Below the pieces are notes generated by a model that was not told where the DNA came from, made no database searches, and was given only the letters and a program-made list of their open reading frames with translations. Both the position numbers and the translations under genes were made by a program. From Acidimicrobiales bacterium (GTDB lineage Bacteria; Actinomycetota; Acidimicrobiia; Acidimicrobiales; AC-14): DNA of 37,993 nucleotides. Positions 28,413 to 37,591 of the stretch are shown in pieces. Position 1 is the first letter of the stretch. The number at the start of each line of letters is the position of its first letter. The DNA is taken from assembly GCA_025463925.1 (NCBI GenBank), contig JAODBK010000020.1, positions 1 through 37,993 of the forward strand. The letters are read 5' to 3'.

Positions 28413-29711
28413 TCAGTCTCGCAGGTCGACGAGGCGCCGACCGCCGTGCTCGTCGAGTCGGAGGTCGAGCTCGTCGCGCGGCACGACGACGTACTGCGTG
28501 GCCGCCAGGTGACGATCGAGGTCGCGGACCAGGCGGCCGGGGTGGCCGGTGGCGGTCGGCGCGAAGAAGACGAGCAGCTCCTCGACGCCGTCGACGGCGC
28601 GGAGCTCCGCCTGCCACGCCGCGATGCCCGGGTGAGCCGAGAGCACGGCGGCGAAGGGCGGTTCTACCGCGGTGAGCATCACCCGGCCGGTCGCGCGGCC
28701 GCACGCCGGGCAGGGCGCGTCGTCGAGCCGGCCGTAGGCCGCGGTGCGCAGGCGGAGCAGCACGCTCCCGCGCCATCCGATGGCGCTCCACACGATCTCG
28801 CCGTCGGCCCGACCGGTGACCGGTACGCCGGACAACGGGTCGACGATCTCGACGAGCTCGCTGTCGGGCGCGATGTGGAACCCGTCGCCACCCCGGCACT
28901 CGCTCCACATCGCTCGCGCGCCGGGCGGCGACCACGCGGCGACGACGACCGCGCCGGCCGGCAGTCGCGCGAGCAGTCGTTGCCGGGTGGCGTCGTCGAG
29001 CCGCTCGCCGGCCACCAGCGCGGTGTGCACGCCGCGCACGGCGCGACCGGCGCGGTCGTCCCCATTGGCGGGCTCGAGCAGTCGCACGAGGTCGGAGGGC
29101 CGGCCGGCGATCACCGTCGGCGCGACGGCCGCGACCTGCTGGGCCGTCGCAGCGGCGCCGAGATGGATGGCCGACACACCGGCGTGCCGGCACCCGAGCA
29201 CGAGTTGCCAGTACGGAAGGTTCGGGCCCGCCGGCAGCAGCCCGGCAACCACGTCGTACGGCTGGAGACCGGCCCGCTCGAGCCAGCGCCGCCCGAGCTC
29301 GCCGAGCCGCTCGAGGTCGTCGGGTGACGACCCGATCGGGATGCCCTCGTCGACGTGCCAGTGCACCGGCTTGAACATGGGGTCGATGAAGCGCTGGTTG
29401 ACGAGCGACTGCGTGCCCCGGAACTTGGCCCAGGCCACGCGCGCGACGAGGCCGAACCTGGCGTACTTCTGGATCGTCGCTTCGTCCGGCCGCAGGACGA
29501 TCGCCGCCGGGTCGTCGATGTCGGCGAGCGTCGTCATCGACAGCCGCGGCAACGCCCCGCGGGCGCCGACGTCGCGGTGCCCGAGCCCGGCGGCCTGGAA
29601 CCGGGCGCGGTAGAACGCCGAGTACGGGAACACCTCCCGGCTGAGGTAGCTGCGCACCGCCTTGTCCTGCTCCGACCGGATCCATTCCGGGCGTCGCCGT
29701 TCCCACGTCAC
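28413..29711 (-). CDS. Phenylacetate-CoA-ligase-like protein lacking ATP-binding motifs
   Basis: 432 residues, the usual PaaK length. It aligns by pattern along the whole fold: FPYSAFYRARFQAAGL (28-43), GLQPYDVVAGLLPAGPNLPYW (148-168), ECRGGDGFHI (271-280), ELVEIVDPLSGVPV (285-298), CPACGR (334-339) and the C-terminal subdomain. But the SSGTTG ATP-phosphate loop expected near residues 95-130 is absent (the region reads HVDEGIPIGSSPDD), the YGxTE motif is replaced by AWSPPGAR (259-266), and the YRTGD motif reads LRTAAYG (321-327). It is probably a pseudoenzyme or has changed chemistry. It heads the operon with MoxR/DUF58 (TACTGT 6 nt before the GTG). Confidence 0.8.
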   Translation of the reverse strand: MTWERRRPEWIRSEQDKAVRSYLSREVFPYSAFYRARFQAAGLGHRDVGARGALPRLSMTTLADIDDPAAIVLRPDEATIQKYARFGLVARVAWAKFRGTQSLVNQRFIDPMFKPVHWHVDEGIPIGSSPDDLERLGELGRRWLERAGLQPYDVVAGLLPAGPNLPYWQLVLGCRHAGVSAIHLGAAATAQQVAAVAPTVIAGRPSDLVRLLEPANGDDRAGRAVRGVHTALVAGERLDDATRQRLLARLPAGAVVVAAWSPPGARAMWSECRGGDGFHIAPDSELVEIVDPLSGVPVTGRADGEIVWSAIGWRGSVLLRLRTAAYGRLDDAPCPACGRATGRVMLTAVEPPFAAVLSAHPGIAAWQAELRAVDGVEELLVFFAPTATGHPGRLVRDLDRHLAATQYVVVPRDELDLRLDEHGGRRLVDLRD

Positions 29712-29717
29712 GGACGA

Positions 29718-29723
29718 ACAGTA
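29718..29723 (-). promoter_or_regulatory. -10 box TACTGT, leaderless start of the six-gene MoxR operon
   Basis: TACTGT on the minus strand lies exactly 6 nt before the GTG at 29711. The opposite strand carries TAGACA at 29722-29727, 9 nt before the methyltransferase GTG at 29737, so the two -10 regions overlap by two bases. Confidence 0.5.
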
Positions 29724-29736
29724 GACAGTGGGGCCA

Positions 29737-30456
29737 GTGGACTACGACGACCGGCGGGCCGCGGCCTACGACGCCGATCGCCCCGAGCGGGCGGCCGAGG
29801 CCGGCGCGGTCGCCGGAGTGATCGCCGACCTCGCCGCCGGCGGCGCGGTGCTCGAGCTCGGTGTCGGCACCGGTCGGATCGCGCTGGCGCTCGTCGAGCG
29901 GGGCGTCGCCGTCACCGGCATCGACGCCAGTGAGGCCATGGTCGCCCGTCTCAGGAACAAGCCCAGCGGCGACAAGGTGCGCGTGGTGATGGGTGACTTC
30001 GGCGACCCGGCGGCACTGGTCGACGCACCGTTCGCGGTCGTGCTCGTCGCGGCGAGCACATTGTTCGAGCTCGACGATCAGGACGCGCAGTTGCAGTGCC
30101 TCACGCGAGCGGCGACGTTGATCGGCCCGGACGGTGTCGTCGTCGTCGAGGCCTTCGCGCCCGACGTCACCCGCGCCGACCAGAGCCTGTCGGTCACCGG
30201 AAGCGCCGACGGTCGCGTCACGTTGCGAGCCGTCCGTCACGACCCGATGACGCAGGTCGTCCACGGTCACGACGTCGTCGTCGACGACGCCGGCACCCGG
30301 CTGGTGCCGTACCGCATCCGGTACGCGACGGTGCCCGAGCTGGACCTGATGGCCCGCCTCGCCGGGCTGCGACTGCGGGCCCGCTGGGGCGGTTGGCACC
30401 GGCAACCGTTCACCCTGGCCAGCGACCGCCACGTCTCGGTCTACGAGCGCGCGTGA
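29737..30456 (+). CDS. Class I SAM-dependent methyltransferase
   Basis: 239 residues from a GTG at 29737 (VDYDDRRAAAYDADRPE); an in-frame GTG at 29728 would add three residues. Motif I VLELGVGTGRIALAL (about 38-52) binds SAM, motif II GIDASEAMVARLR follows, and motif III VRVVMGDFGD. The C-terminal half is beta-rich, ending RWGGWHRQPFTLASDRHVSVYER, as in small-molecule methyltransferases of the UbiE/Methyltransf_25 type. Substrate unknown. It diverges from the MoxR operon across a 25-bp spacer and is followed 31 bp downstream by the SRPBCC gene. Confidence 0.88.
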   Translation: MDYDDRRAAAYDADRPERAAEAGAVAGVIADLAAGGAVLELGVGTGRIALALVERGVAVTGIDASEAMVARLRNKPSGDKVRVVMGDFGDPAALVDAPFAVVLVAASTLFELDDQDAQLQCLTRAATLIGPDGVVVVEAFAPDVTRADQSLSVTGSADGRVTLRAVRHDPMTQVVHGHDVVVDDAGTRLVPYRIRYATVPELDLMARLAGLRLRARWGGWHRQPFTLASDRHVSVYERA

Positions 30457-30487
30457 GCGCGCGGACGGCCGACCGGATCGGCAAGCG

Positions 30488-30928
30488 ATGAAGGTCGGCA
30501 TCCTCATCCGCGCGTCCAAGGCGGAGGTGTGGGACGCGATCAGCGACATCGCCGACCACGTGTCGTGGATGGCCGACGCGGAGGCGATCACGTTCACGTC
30601 CGAGCGGACGTCCGGGGTGGGCACCACCTTCGACTGCGACACGCGGGTCGGGCCCTTCCGCCTCACCGACCGGATGGAGATCACCGAGTGGGACCCCGGC
30701 CGCACCATGGGGGTGCGCCACGTCGGGATGGTCAGCGGGACCGGGCAGTTCCGATTGAAGCGGCGGCCCGGCGGCACCTTGTTCCTGTGGGAGGAGCGAT
30801 TGGTGTTCCCGCGGTGGATGGGCGGCGCCGTCGGCCGGGCGGTCGCCACGCCGCTGCTCCACCGGCTCTGGCTCGGCAACCTGCGCCGCCTCAAGGCCCG
30901 CGTCGAGCGCCGCCCCGTCGGTCACTAG
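30488..30928 (+). CDS. SRPBCC/START-like (polyketide cyclase/COQ10-type) protein
   Basis: 146 residues. It has the helix-grip pattern: MKVGILIRASKAEVWDAISDIADHVSWM (beta1 and the two short helices, split here), GTTFDCDTRVGPFRLTDRMEITEWDPGRTMGVRH, and a long C-terminal helix (LLHRLWLGNLRRLKARVE). Such proteins bind hydrophobic ligands in a deep pocket. There is no signal peptide. It probably shares a transcript with the methyltransferase; no start-proximal -10 hexamer is seen. Its TAG stop forms part of the next gene's -10 box. Confidence 0.87.
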   Translation: MKVGILIRASKAEVWDAISDIADHVSWMADAEAITFTSERTSGVGTTFDCDTRVGPFRLTDRMEITEWDPGRTMGVRHVGMVSGTGQFRLKRRPGGTLFLWEERLVFPRWMGGAVGRAVATPLLHRLWLGNLRRLKARVERRPVGH

Positions 30929-30931
30929 GGT
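30926..30931 (+). promoter_or_regulatory. -10 box TAGGGT formed from the SRPBCC stop codon
   Basis: TAGGGT begins with the TAG stop (30926-30928) of the SRPBCC gene and lies 7 nt before the lipoprotein GTG at 30939. It decides that start over the in-frame GTG at 30930, which overlaps the hexamer. Confidence 0.5.
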
Positions 30932-30938
30932 GACGGCC

Positions 30939-32369
30939 GTGACCCGCATTTCCATCGGTGGTGCGGTCGCGCTCGTCCTGGCCGGGTCGCTCGCCGGCTG
31001 CACGAGCTCGAGCCATCGCCAATCACCGCCCGCCGCGTCCGTCGTTCCGCCCGACGCGATCGCGTTCGTCTCGTACGCCGTCGACCCGCCCGAGAGCCAG
31101 CGGGGGGCGCTCACCACCGCCCTCACGCCGAAGGGTGGTCATCGGCCGACGTGGGCCGACGGCCGGGCCCAGCTGCTCGCCGGCTTCGGCCGCCGCTTCG
31201 GCATCGACGTCAGCAAGACCGTCGTGCCGTGGGCCACCGAGGAGATCGCGATCGCGGTGCTGCCCGACCGCACCGCGGTGCTGATCGCGAAGGCGGGCAG
31301 CAAGCCGCGCGCCGAAGCCGCACTGAAGGGCACCAACCTGGTCCACTACCTGATCAAGGATCACGAGGTCATCGCGAAGGCCGGCAAGACGCTCGACCAG
31401 CTCGTGACCACGGGCGCGACGCTCGCCGAGACCGACCGGTACCGGCGCGCGGTGGCCGCGGCTCCCGCGGTGCGCCTCGGTGTCGGCCTCGTCGACACCA
31501 ACGCGTGCCGAACCAAGAGCGCGAGCCACCTCGACTTCAGCGTGCGGGCCGGTCGGGGCGCGCTCGTCGTGGAGGGGATCGCCGGCGGCGCGATGACCGA
31601 CGTGACGCCCGGGCAGCCGAGCGCGACCGACAGCTTGCCGGTCGACACCCTCGCGTCGCTGACGACGTTCGACGGCCGCACGATCAACGACGTGGCCGAC
31701 GCCGCGCTGGGGTGCGTGCCGAGCGTGGCGTCGACGCCATCGACGTCGGCGGTGCTCTCGGCCGGGTTCCCGACGGGCATCCCGACCAACTTCGGCATCA
31801 ACGTCGACCGCGACATCGTGCCGTGGCTCCGCGGCGAGTCGGTGTTCGCGCTCGGTCCGCCGCGCAGCCCGATCGCGGTGGCCGACGTCGGGCTCGTCGC
31901 CCGCCCGGTCGACAGCCCGCGGGCCGCCGGCGCCCTGCCGCGCATCGAGGACGCGCTGGCGCTGTACGGCCAGTTCCAATGGAGCGAGCGCGACCAGGGC
32001 GGCGTCCACTTCCTCTCGGTCCCCCAGCCGATCGCCGGCGTCCCCGGCCTGCAACCGGCGGTCGGGATCGTGAACGGCCGCGTCGTGTTGGCCAGCTCGC
32101 CCGACTACTTCGTCGCGTTGGCCAAGCCGAAACCGCCGACGCTCGGCTCGGGCGCGGCCTACCAGTCCGACATCGACCGGCCGGTCGGCCAGACGGTGGC
32201 GCGCGCGGTGTTCCACCTGGCGGCACTGCGCGACCTGTTCGGCGGCCGCCTGCCCGTCCTGGCGACCATCTCCGACCCGCTCATCGCCCGCGCCGACACC
32301 GTCGTGTTCACCCTGGCGCGTGACAACGCGGTGAACCGCTTCCGCCTGCTCATCCGCTACGGCAGCTGA
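30939..32369 (+). CDS. DUF3352-like lipoprotein
   Basis: 476 residues from the GTG at 30939. Lipoprotein signal peptide with lipobox LAGC and lipidated Cys21, followed by a Ser/Pro-rich linker. The body matches the actinobacterial DUF3352 pattern: PPDAIAFVSYAVDPPESQRGAL, LLAGFGRRFGIDVSKTVVPWATEEIAIAVL, and a second repeat with GINVDRDIVPWLRGESVFAL, so the protein contains two related halves (about 40-230 and 270-470), each with a D-x-x-K/R-D/T-V-PW element. The function of the family is unknown; it would lie outside the membrane. Its 3' end overlaps glgB by 13 bp, converging. Confidence 0.85.
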   Translation: MTRISIGGAVALVLAGSLAGCTSSSHRQSPPAASVVPPDAIAFVSYAVDPPESQRGALTTALTPKGGHRPTWADGRAQLLAGFGRRFGIDVSKTVVPWATEEIAIAVLPDRTAVLIAKAGSKPRAEAALKGTNLVHYLIKDHEVIAKAGKTLDQLVTTGATLAETDRYRRAVAAAPAVRLGVGLVDTNACRTKSASHLDFSVRAGRGALVVEGIAGGAMTDVTPGQPSATDSLPVDTLASLTTFDGRTINDVADAALGCVPSVASTPSTSAVLSAGFPTGIPTNFGINVDRDIVPWLRGESVFALGPPRSPIAVADVGLVARPVDSPRAAGALPRIEDALALYGQFQWSERDQGGVHFLSVPQPIAGVPGLQPAVGIVNGRVVLASSPDYFVALAKPKPPTLGSGAAYQSDIDRPVGQTVARAVFHLAALRDLFGGRLPVLATISDPLIARADTVVFTLARDNAVNRFRLLIRYGS

Positions 32370-34561
32370 CCGAACCAGACGACGCCGAGCGGCGGGAGGT
32401 CGAGCGGCGCCGAGTGCTCGAGCCCGTGCCACGGCACCGGCTCGGCCCATCGCTCGCCGCCGGAGCCGACGTTCGAGCCGCCGAAGACCTCGGCATCGGT
32501 GTTGAGCAGCTCGACCCAGCGCCCGCCGCGCGGCAGGCCGACGCGGTACGCGGGCCGCGGCACCGGCGTGAGGTTGGCCACGCAGACGAGGACGCGCGCC
32601 CCGCCGTCGGAGAACCGCGCGAACGAGAGCACGCTCTGGTCGCTGTCGTTGGCGTCGATCCAACGGAACCCGTCGGGAGTGAAGTCGCGCTCCCACAGCG
32701 CCGGCTCGGCTGCGGACACCCGGTTGAGCTCGGTGACCAACCGGCGCATGCCGGCGTGCCCGGGATCGGCGAGCAGGTGCCAGTCGACGCTGCGGTCGTG
32801 GCTCCACTCGCGCTCCTGCGCGACCTCGCCGCCCATGAACAGCAGCGGCCGCCCGGGGTGGGCCCACATCCAGCCGTACAGGGAGCGGAGATTGGCCAGC
32901 TGCTGCCACCGGTCGCCCGGCATCTTCGTCAGCAACGAACCCTTGCCGTGCACCACCTCGTCGTGTGAGAGGGGCAGCACGAAGTTCTCGCTGAACGCGT
33001 AGAGCAGACCGAACGTCAGCTCGTGGTGGTGGTACCGCCGGTGGATCGAGTCGTGCTCGAAGTAGTCGAGGGTGTCGTGCATCCAGCCCATGTTCCACTT
33101 GAAGCCGAATCCCAGCCCACCGAGGTAGGTCGGTCGCGAGACCGCGGGCCACGCGGTCGACTCCTCGGCGACCGTCATGACGCCGGGATGGCGGCGGTAC
33201 ACCACCTCGTTCATCTCCTTGACGAACGCGACCGCGTCGAGGTTCTCCCGGCCGCCGAACACGTTCGGGACCCACTCGCCTTCCTTGCGCGAGTAGTCGA
33301 GGTAGAGCATCGACGCGACCGCGTCGACTCGCAGCCCGTCGACGTGGAACTCCTCGAGCCAGTACAGCGCGTTCGCGATCAGGAAGTTGCGGACCTCGTG
33401 CCGGCCGAAGTTGAACACGAGCGTCCCCCAGTCGGGGTGCTCGCCCTGCCGGGGGTCGGAGTGCTCGTACAGCGCGGTGCCGTCGAAGCGGGCCAGCGCG
33501 AAGTCGTCCTTGGGGAAGTGGGCCGGGACCCAGTCGACCAGGACACCGATGCCCGCCTGGTGCAGCGCGTCGACGAGCGCGCGGAAGTCGTCCGGCGAGC
33601 CGAAGCGCGACGACGGCGCGTAGTACGAGGTGACCTGGTAGCCCCACGAGCCCTCGAACGGGTGATGCGCGACCGGGAGGAACTCGACGTGGGTGAAACC
33701 CATCTCGGTGAGGTACGCCGGCAGTTGCTGGGCCAGCTCGCGGTACGTCAGGGCCCGGTCGCCGTCCTCAGGGACGCGGCGCCACGACCCGAGATGGCAC
33801 TCGTACACCGACATCGGCGCCCGCAACGGATCGACCGCCGCTCGGCGCGACAGCCACTCGCCGTCGCCCCAGTCGTAGTCGGGCGCGTGGTCGACGATGC
33901 TCGCGGTCGCCGGCGGGACCTCGGCCGCGAACGCGAACGGATCGGCTTTCAGCAGCCGGGCGCCGTTGGCGGTGATGATCTCGTACTTGTAGTGGGCGCC
34001 CGGCTCGACCTCCGGCAGGAAGAGCTCCCACACGCCGGAGGACCCGATCGAGCGCATCGGGTGGATGCGCCCGTCCCACGAGTTGAAGTCGCCGACGACG
34101 CGCACGCTGACCGCGGCCGGCGCCCAGACCGCGAACGCGGTTCCCCACGCGCCCTGGTGCACCCGATGGTGCGCGCCCAGGACTCGCCACAGCGACTCGT
34201 GGCGGCCCTCATTGAACAGGTGCAGGTCGAGGTCGCCGAGGGTCGGCCAGAAGCGGTAGGGATCGTCGATGGTGAAGGTCGACCCGTCGCGGTACTCGAC
34301 CTCGACGCGGTAGTCGGGGATCTCGCGCGCCTTGATGCGCCCCTCGAAGACACCCGCGGGATGCAGGTGCATCATCTCGACGGGCTCGGCGCCCTGCGGC
34401 ACGAGTCGCATGGCCGCCGCGTCGGGCCGCCAGACCCGCACGACCACGTCGCCGTCGTCCACGTGGGGCCCGAGCACGCGGTGCGGGTCGCCGAGGCGAC
34501 CGTCGACCAGCGCCTGGACCTCCGGTGCCGGAGTGCTCACCTCGCGCGCCGCCTCTGCCAT
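32357..34561 (-). CDS. glgB: 1,4-alpha-glucan branching enzyme GlgB
   Basis: 734 residues. N-terminal N1 domain (about 20-110) and CBM48 (about 130-220, TAFAVWAPAAVSVRVVGDFNSWDG), then a GH13 subfamily 9 barrel with HPFEGSWGYQVTSYYAP at 300-316, nucleophile Asp413 (GLRVDAV), acid/base Glu466 (VAEEST) and Asp534 (LSHDEVVHGKGS), and a C-terminal beta domain. It creates alpha-1,6 branches in glycogen or in the GlgE-made alpha-glucan. The ATG at 34561 shares a base with the maltokinase stop (TGATG). With treS and mak upstream, a role in the trehalose-to-glucan route is likely. Confidence 0.97.
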   Translation of the reverse strand: MAEAAREVSTPAPEVQALVDGRLGDPHRVLGPHVDDGDVVVRVWRPDAAAMRLVPQGAEPVEMMHLHPAGVFEGRIKAREIPDYRVEVEYRDGSTFTIDDPYRFWPTLGDLDLHLFNEGRHESLWRVLGAHHRVHQGAWGTAFAVWAPAAVSVRVVGDFNSWDGRIHPMRSIGSSGVWELFLPEVEPGAHYKYEIITANGARLLKADPFAFAAEVPPATASIVDHAPDYDWGDGEWLSRRAAVDPLRAPMSVYECHLGSWRRVPEDGDRALTYRELAQQLPAYLTEMGFTHVEFLPVAHHPFEGSWGYQVTSYYAPSSRFGSPDDFRALVDALHQAGIGVLVDWVPAHFPKDDFALARFDGTALYEHSDPRQGEHPDWGTLVFNFGRHEVRNFLIANALYWLEEFHVDGLRVDAVASMLYLDYSRKEGEWVPNVFGGRENLDAVAFVKEMNEVVYRRHPGVMTVAEESTAWPAVSRPTYLGGLGFGFKWNMGWMHDTLDYFEHDSIHRRYHHHELTFGLLYAFSENFVLPLSHDEVVHGKGSLLTKMPGDRWQQLANLRSLYGWMWAHPGRPLLFMGGEVAQEREWSHDRSVDWHLLADPGHAGMRRLVTELNRVSAAEPALWERDFTPDGFRWIDANDSDQSVLSFARFSDGGARVLVCVANLTPVPRPAYRVGLPRGGRWVELLNTDAEVFGGSNVGSGGERWAEPVPWHGLEHSAPLDLPPLGVVWFGQLP

Positions 34562-35934
34562 CAGCCTGCCTCCGTCAGCCGCCGGACCGCCTCCAGCGGG
34601 ATCCCTACCCAATCGGGCCGGTGGGCCAGCTCGTAGGCGACCTCGTAGATGGCCTTGTCGAGCTCGAACGCCGCGAGCACGACGCGGCGAGCCGCCGGGT
34701 CCGCCGGAAGCAGCCCGGCGGCGTCGGCGACCCCCGTGTAGCCGTCGAGGAACGCCGACCGGTTCACCGCCTCCCATTCGGCGGCGTCGTCGGCGAACAG
34801 CTCGGCCTCCGATCCGCCGCGGTCCGCCATGGCGACGCGTGACGCGTAGTGCAACGAGCGCAGCATGCCGGCGACGTCCTTCATCGCCGACGTCGGCCGG
34901 GTGCGCTCCTCGAGCGGGCGCGCCGGCTCGCCCTCGAAGTCGAGCACGTACCAGCCGGCATCGGTGCGCATCACCTGACCGAGGTGGTAGTCGCCGTGCA
35001 CGCGGATCGCCGGCCCCGGGTCGGCGATCCCGCGCAGCCCCGCGAACACTGCGGCCGCCGCGTCGCGGTCGAGATCCGGGGCGCGGACGCTCGCCAGTCG
35101 CGCCTCCATGGCGTCGGCCCACGCGCCGGCGTCGCCGGACCGGCGGCCGAACGCCTCGCCCATCGCGACGTGCAGCTCGGCGGTCACCTCGCCCAGTCGC
35201 CGAGCCTCGCCGGAGAAGTCGCCGCCCGCGGACGTCGGACCGCTGAGCATCTCGGGCGGCTCTTCGATGTTGGAGATCACGGGCACCCGCTGCGTGTCGC
35301 GCAGGCCGAACAGGTCGCGCAACGACGTCAGCGCGAGTGCCCAGCCCTCGGTCGCGCCGGCGAGGAACTCCTGCGCGACCGCGAGATCGAAGTCGAGCCC
35401 TTCGGCGCGGCGCCGCCCGAGCTGGCGGGCCACGTGGGTGAAGCCGACGTCGAGCAATCGCGGCGGGACCTCGGCGTCGGGGTTGGGTCCCGGGCTGAGC
35501 CGGCGGAACAGCTTGACGATGACGCAGTCGTCGTAGACCAGCGACGAGTTCGACTGCTCGACGCCCGCCGGGCGGACCCGCTCGACCGGCTCGGCATCCG
35601 GAGCCAGCTGCGGGAGCAGGGCCAGCATCAGATCGGGGTCGACCACGGCGTCGTAGTAGAAGCGCTCGCCCACCTCGCCGATCACCGCGTTCTCGTGCCC
35701 GCGCAGGAACTCGGCCGCCTCGCCCAGCGGCCGCGACCCGACGAGCAGCTGGTACCGCGACCCGTCGGCGTCGACGGCGAAGTGCGCGACGTCGGGCAGG
35801 TCGAAGGCGCCGTCGGCCAGGTCGACGGCCTCGACCGCGCCGGGCTCGTCGACGCCGCCGTACCAGCGCTGGCGGGCCAGGTAGCCCGGCAGCTGCTTCA
35901 GCAGCTCGGTGTCCGGTGCCACGGGGCGGGTCAC
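34561..35934 (-). CDS. mak: Maltokinase
   Basis: 457 residues from a GTG at 35934 that overlaps the treS stop (GTGA). The N-terminal cap domain (about 10-110) has LPGYLARQRWYGG, typical of maltokinases; the kinase lobes follow the aminoglycoside-phosphotransferase fold, with Lys141 in VIVKLF, Brenner motif HGDYHLGQ (catalytic Asp315) and metal-binding Asp332 in YVLDFEGEPARP. It phosphorylates maltose to maltose 1-phosphate using ATP, the substrate of GlgE. In some actinobacteria treS and mak are one fused gene; here they are separate but translationally coupled, which fits the known TreS-Mak complex. Confidence 0.94.
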   Translation of the reverse strand: MTRPVAPDTELLKQLPGYLARQRWYGGVDEPGAVEAVDLADGAFDLPDVAHFAVDADGSRYQLLVGSRPLGEAAEFLRGHENAVIGEVGERFYYDAVVDPDLMLALLPQLAPDAEPVERVRPAGVEQSNSSLVYDDCVIVKLFRRLSPGPNPDAEVPPRLLDVGFTHVARQLGRRRAEGLDFDLAVAQEFLAGATEGWALALTSLRDLFGLRDTQRVPVISNIEEPPEMLSGPTSAGGDFSGEARRLGEVTAELHVAMGEAFGRRSGDAGAWADAMEARLASVRAPDLDRDAAAAVFAGLRGIADPGPAIRVHGDYHLGQVMRTDAGWYVLDFEGEPARPLEERTRPTSAMKDVAGMLRSLHYASRVAMADRGGSEAELFADDAAEWEAVNRSAFLDGYTGVADAAGLLPADPAARRVVLAAFELDKAIYEVAYELAHRPDWVGIPLEAVRRLTEAG

Positions 35935-37589
35935 GGGCTCTCCACCAGCTCGAACCAGTAGAACGCGTGAGGGCCGAGGGTGAGCAGGTACGGCAGGTCG
36001 CCGACCTTCGGGAAGGAGACGCGACCCATCAGCTCGATCGGCGTCTTCCCCGCGAACCGGCCCAACTGCAGCTCGACCGGCTGCGCGAACCGGCTGAGGT
36101 TGTTGACGCACAGCACGATGTCCTCCTCACCGTCCTCGCCGACGCCCGCCCGCAGGAAGGCCAGCACCGACGGGTTCTCCGCCGACAGGACCTCGAACGT
36201 GCCGGTGCCGAACACCGGATGCTTCCTGCGGACCTCGAGCATCCGCTTGACCCAATGGAGGAGCGAGCTCGGGTTGCGCAACTGGGACTCGACGTTGACC
36301 GCTTGATAACCGAACACCGAGTCCATCAACGGCGGCAGGTACAGCTGCGCGAAGTCGGCCCGGCTGAACCCGGCGTTGCGGTCGGGCGACCACTGCATCG
36401 GCGTGCGGACGCCGTCGCGGTCCTTGAGGAACAGGTTGTCGCCCATCCCGATCTCATCGCCGTAGTAGATGACCGGTGTGCCGGGCATCGACATCAGCAG
36501 GCCGTTCATCAGCTCGATGCGGCGCCGGTCGTTCTCGAGCAGCGGCGCGAGCCGCCGCCGGATCCCCGCGTTGATGCGCATCCGCGGTTCGACCGCGTAC
36601 ACTGCGTTCATCCGCTCGCGCTCGCGTTCGCTGACCATCTCGAGCGTCAGCTCGTCGTGGTTGCGCAGGAAGATCGCCCACTGGCAACCGTCGGGGATCG
36701 GCGGCGTCTGGCGCAGGATGTCGTGGACGGGATAGCGGTCTTCGTCCGCTACCGCCATGAACAGCCGCGGCATCAGCGGAAAGTGAAAGCACATGTGGCA
36801 CTCGTCGCCCTCGCCGAAATACGACGAGAGATCTTCGGGCCACTGATTCGCCTCGGCCAGGAAGATGCGGTCGGGAAACTCGTTCTCGAGGACCGCGCGC
36901 AGGATCTTGATGATGGCGTGCGTCTCGGGGAGGTTCTCGTTGTTCGTCCCCTCGCGCTCGCACAGGTACGGGACCGCGTCGAGCCGGAAACCGTCGACCC
37001 CCGCCTTCGACCAGAAGCGCATCGCGTCGATCATCGCTCCGATCACCGCCGGGTTCTCGAAGTTGAGGTCGGGCTGGTGCGAGAAGAAGCGGTGCCAGTA
37101 GTACTGGCCCGCGACCGGATCCCAAGACCAGTTCGACATCTCGGTGTCGGTGAAGATGATCCGAGTCCCCGAGTACGCGCGATCGTCGTCGGACCACACG
37201 TAGAAGGCGCGCTCGGGCGAGTCGCGCGGCGCCTGGCGGGCGCGCTGGAACCACGGATGCTGGTCGGATGTGTGGTTCACCACCAGTTCGGCGATGATGC
37301 GGATGCCGCGCGCGTGCGCCTCGGTCACGAGCCGCTGGACGTCCTCGAACGTGCCGTACGACGGGTGGACGCCGGTGTAGTCGGAGATGTCGTAGCCGTC
37401 GTCGCGCAGCGGCGACGGGAAGAACGGCAGCAGCCATAGCGCGGTCACGCCGAGCTCGGCGAGATAGTCCAGCCGCGAAGTGAGGCCGCGCACGTCGCCG
37501 ATCCCGTCGCCGTTGGAGTCCTGGAACGCTTTGACGTGGGTCTGGTACACGACCGCGTCGCGGTACCAGAGCGGATCGGGAGGAAGCAC
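35931..37589 (-). CDS. treS: Trehalose synthase TreS
   Basis: 552 residues from a GTG at 37589, 2 nt past the upstream transporter stop. GH13 subfamily 16: WYRDAVVYQTHVKAFQDSNGDGIGD at the start (split: WYRDAVVYQ, then DSNGDGIGD at 24-32), ELVVNHTSDQHPWF (101-114), nucleophile Asp204 (GFRLDAVPYL), Glu246 (LAEANQWP), Asp312 (RNHDELTLEM), and the C-terminal beta domain. It interconverts trehalose and maltose. No Shine-Dalgarno sequence precedes the GTG, so translation probably depends on reinitiation after the transporter gene. First of the treS-mak-glgB series. Confidence 0.96.
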   Translation of the reverse strand: MLPPDPLWYRDAVVYQTHVKAFQDSNGDGIGDVRGLTSRLDYLAELGVTALWLLPFFPSPLRDDGYDISDYTGVHPSYGTFEDVQRLVTEAHARGIRIIAELVVNHTSDQHPWFQRARQAPRDSPERAFYVWSDDDRAYSGTRIIFTDTEMSNWSWDPVAGQYYWHRFFSHQPDLNFENPAVIGAMIDAMRFWSKAGVDGFRLDAVPYLCEREGTNNENLPETHAIIKILRAVLENEFPDRIFLAEANQWPEDLSSYFGEGDECHMCFHFPLMPRLFMAVADEDRYPVHDILRQTPPIPDGCQWAIFLRNHDELTLEMVSERERERMNAVYAVEPRMRINAGIRRRLAPLLENDRRRIELMNGLLMSMPGTPVIYYGDEIGMGDNLFLKDRDGVRTPMQWSPDRNAGFSRADFAQLYLPPLMDSVFGYQAVNVESQLRNPSSLLHWVKRMLEVRRKHPVFGTGTFEVLSAENPSVLAFLRAGVGEDGEEDIVLCVNNLSRFAQPVELQLGRFAGKTPIELMGRVSFPKVGDLPYLLTLGPHAFYWFELVESP

Positions 37590-37591
37590 GG

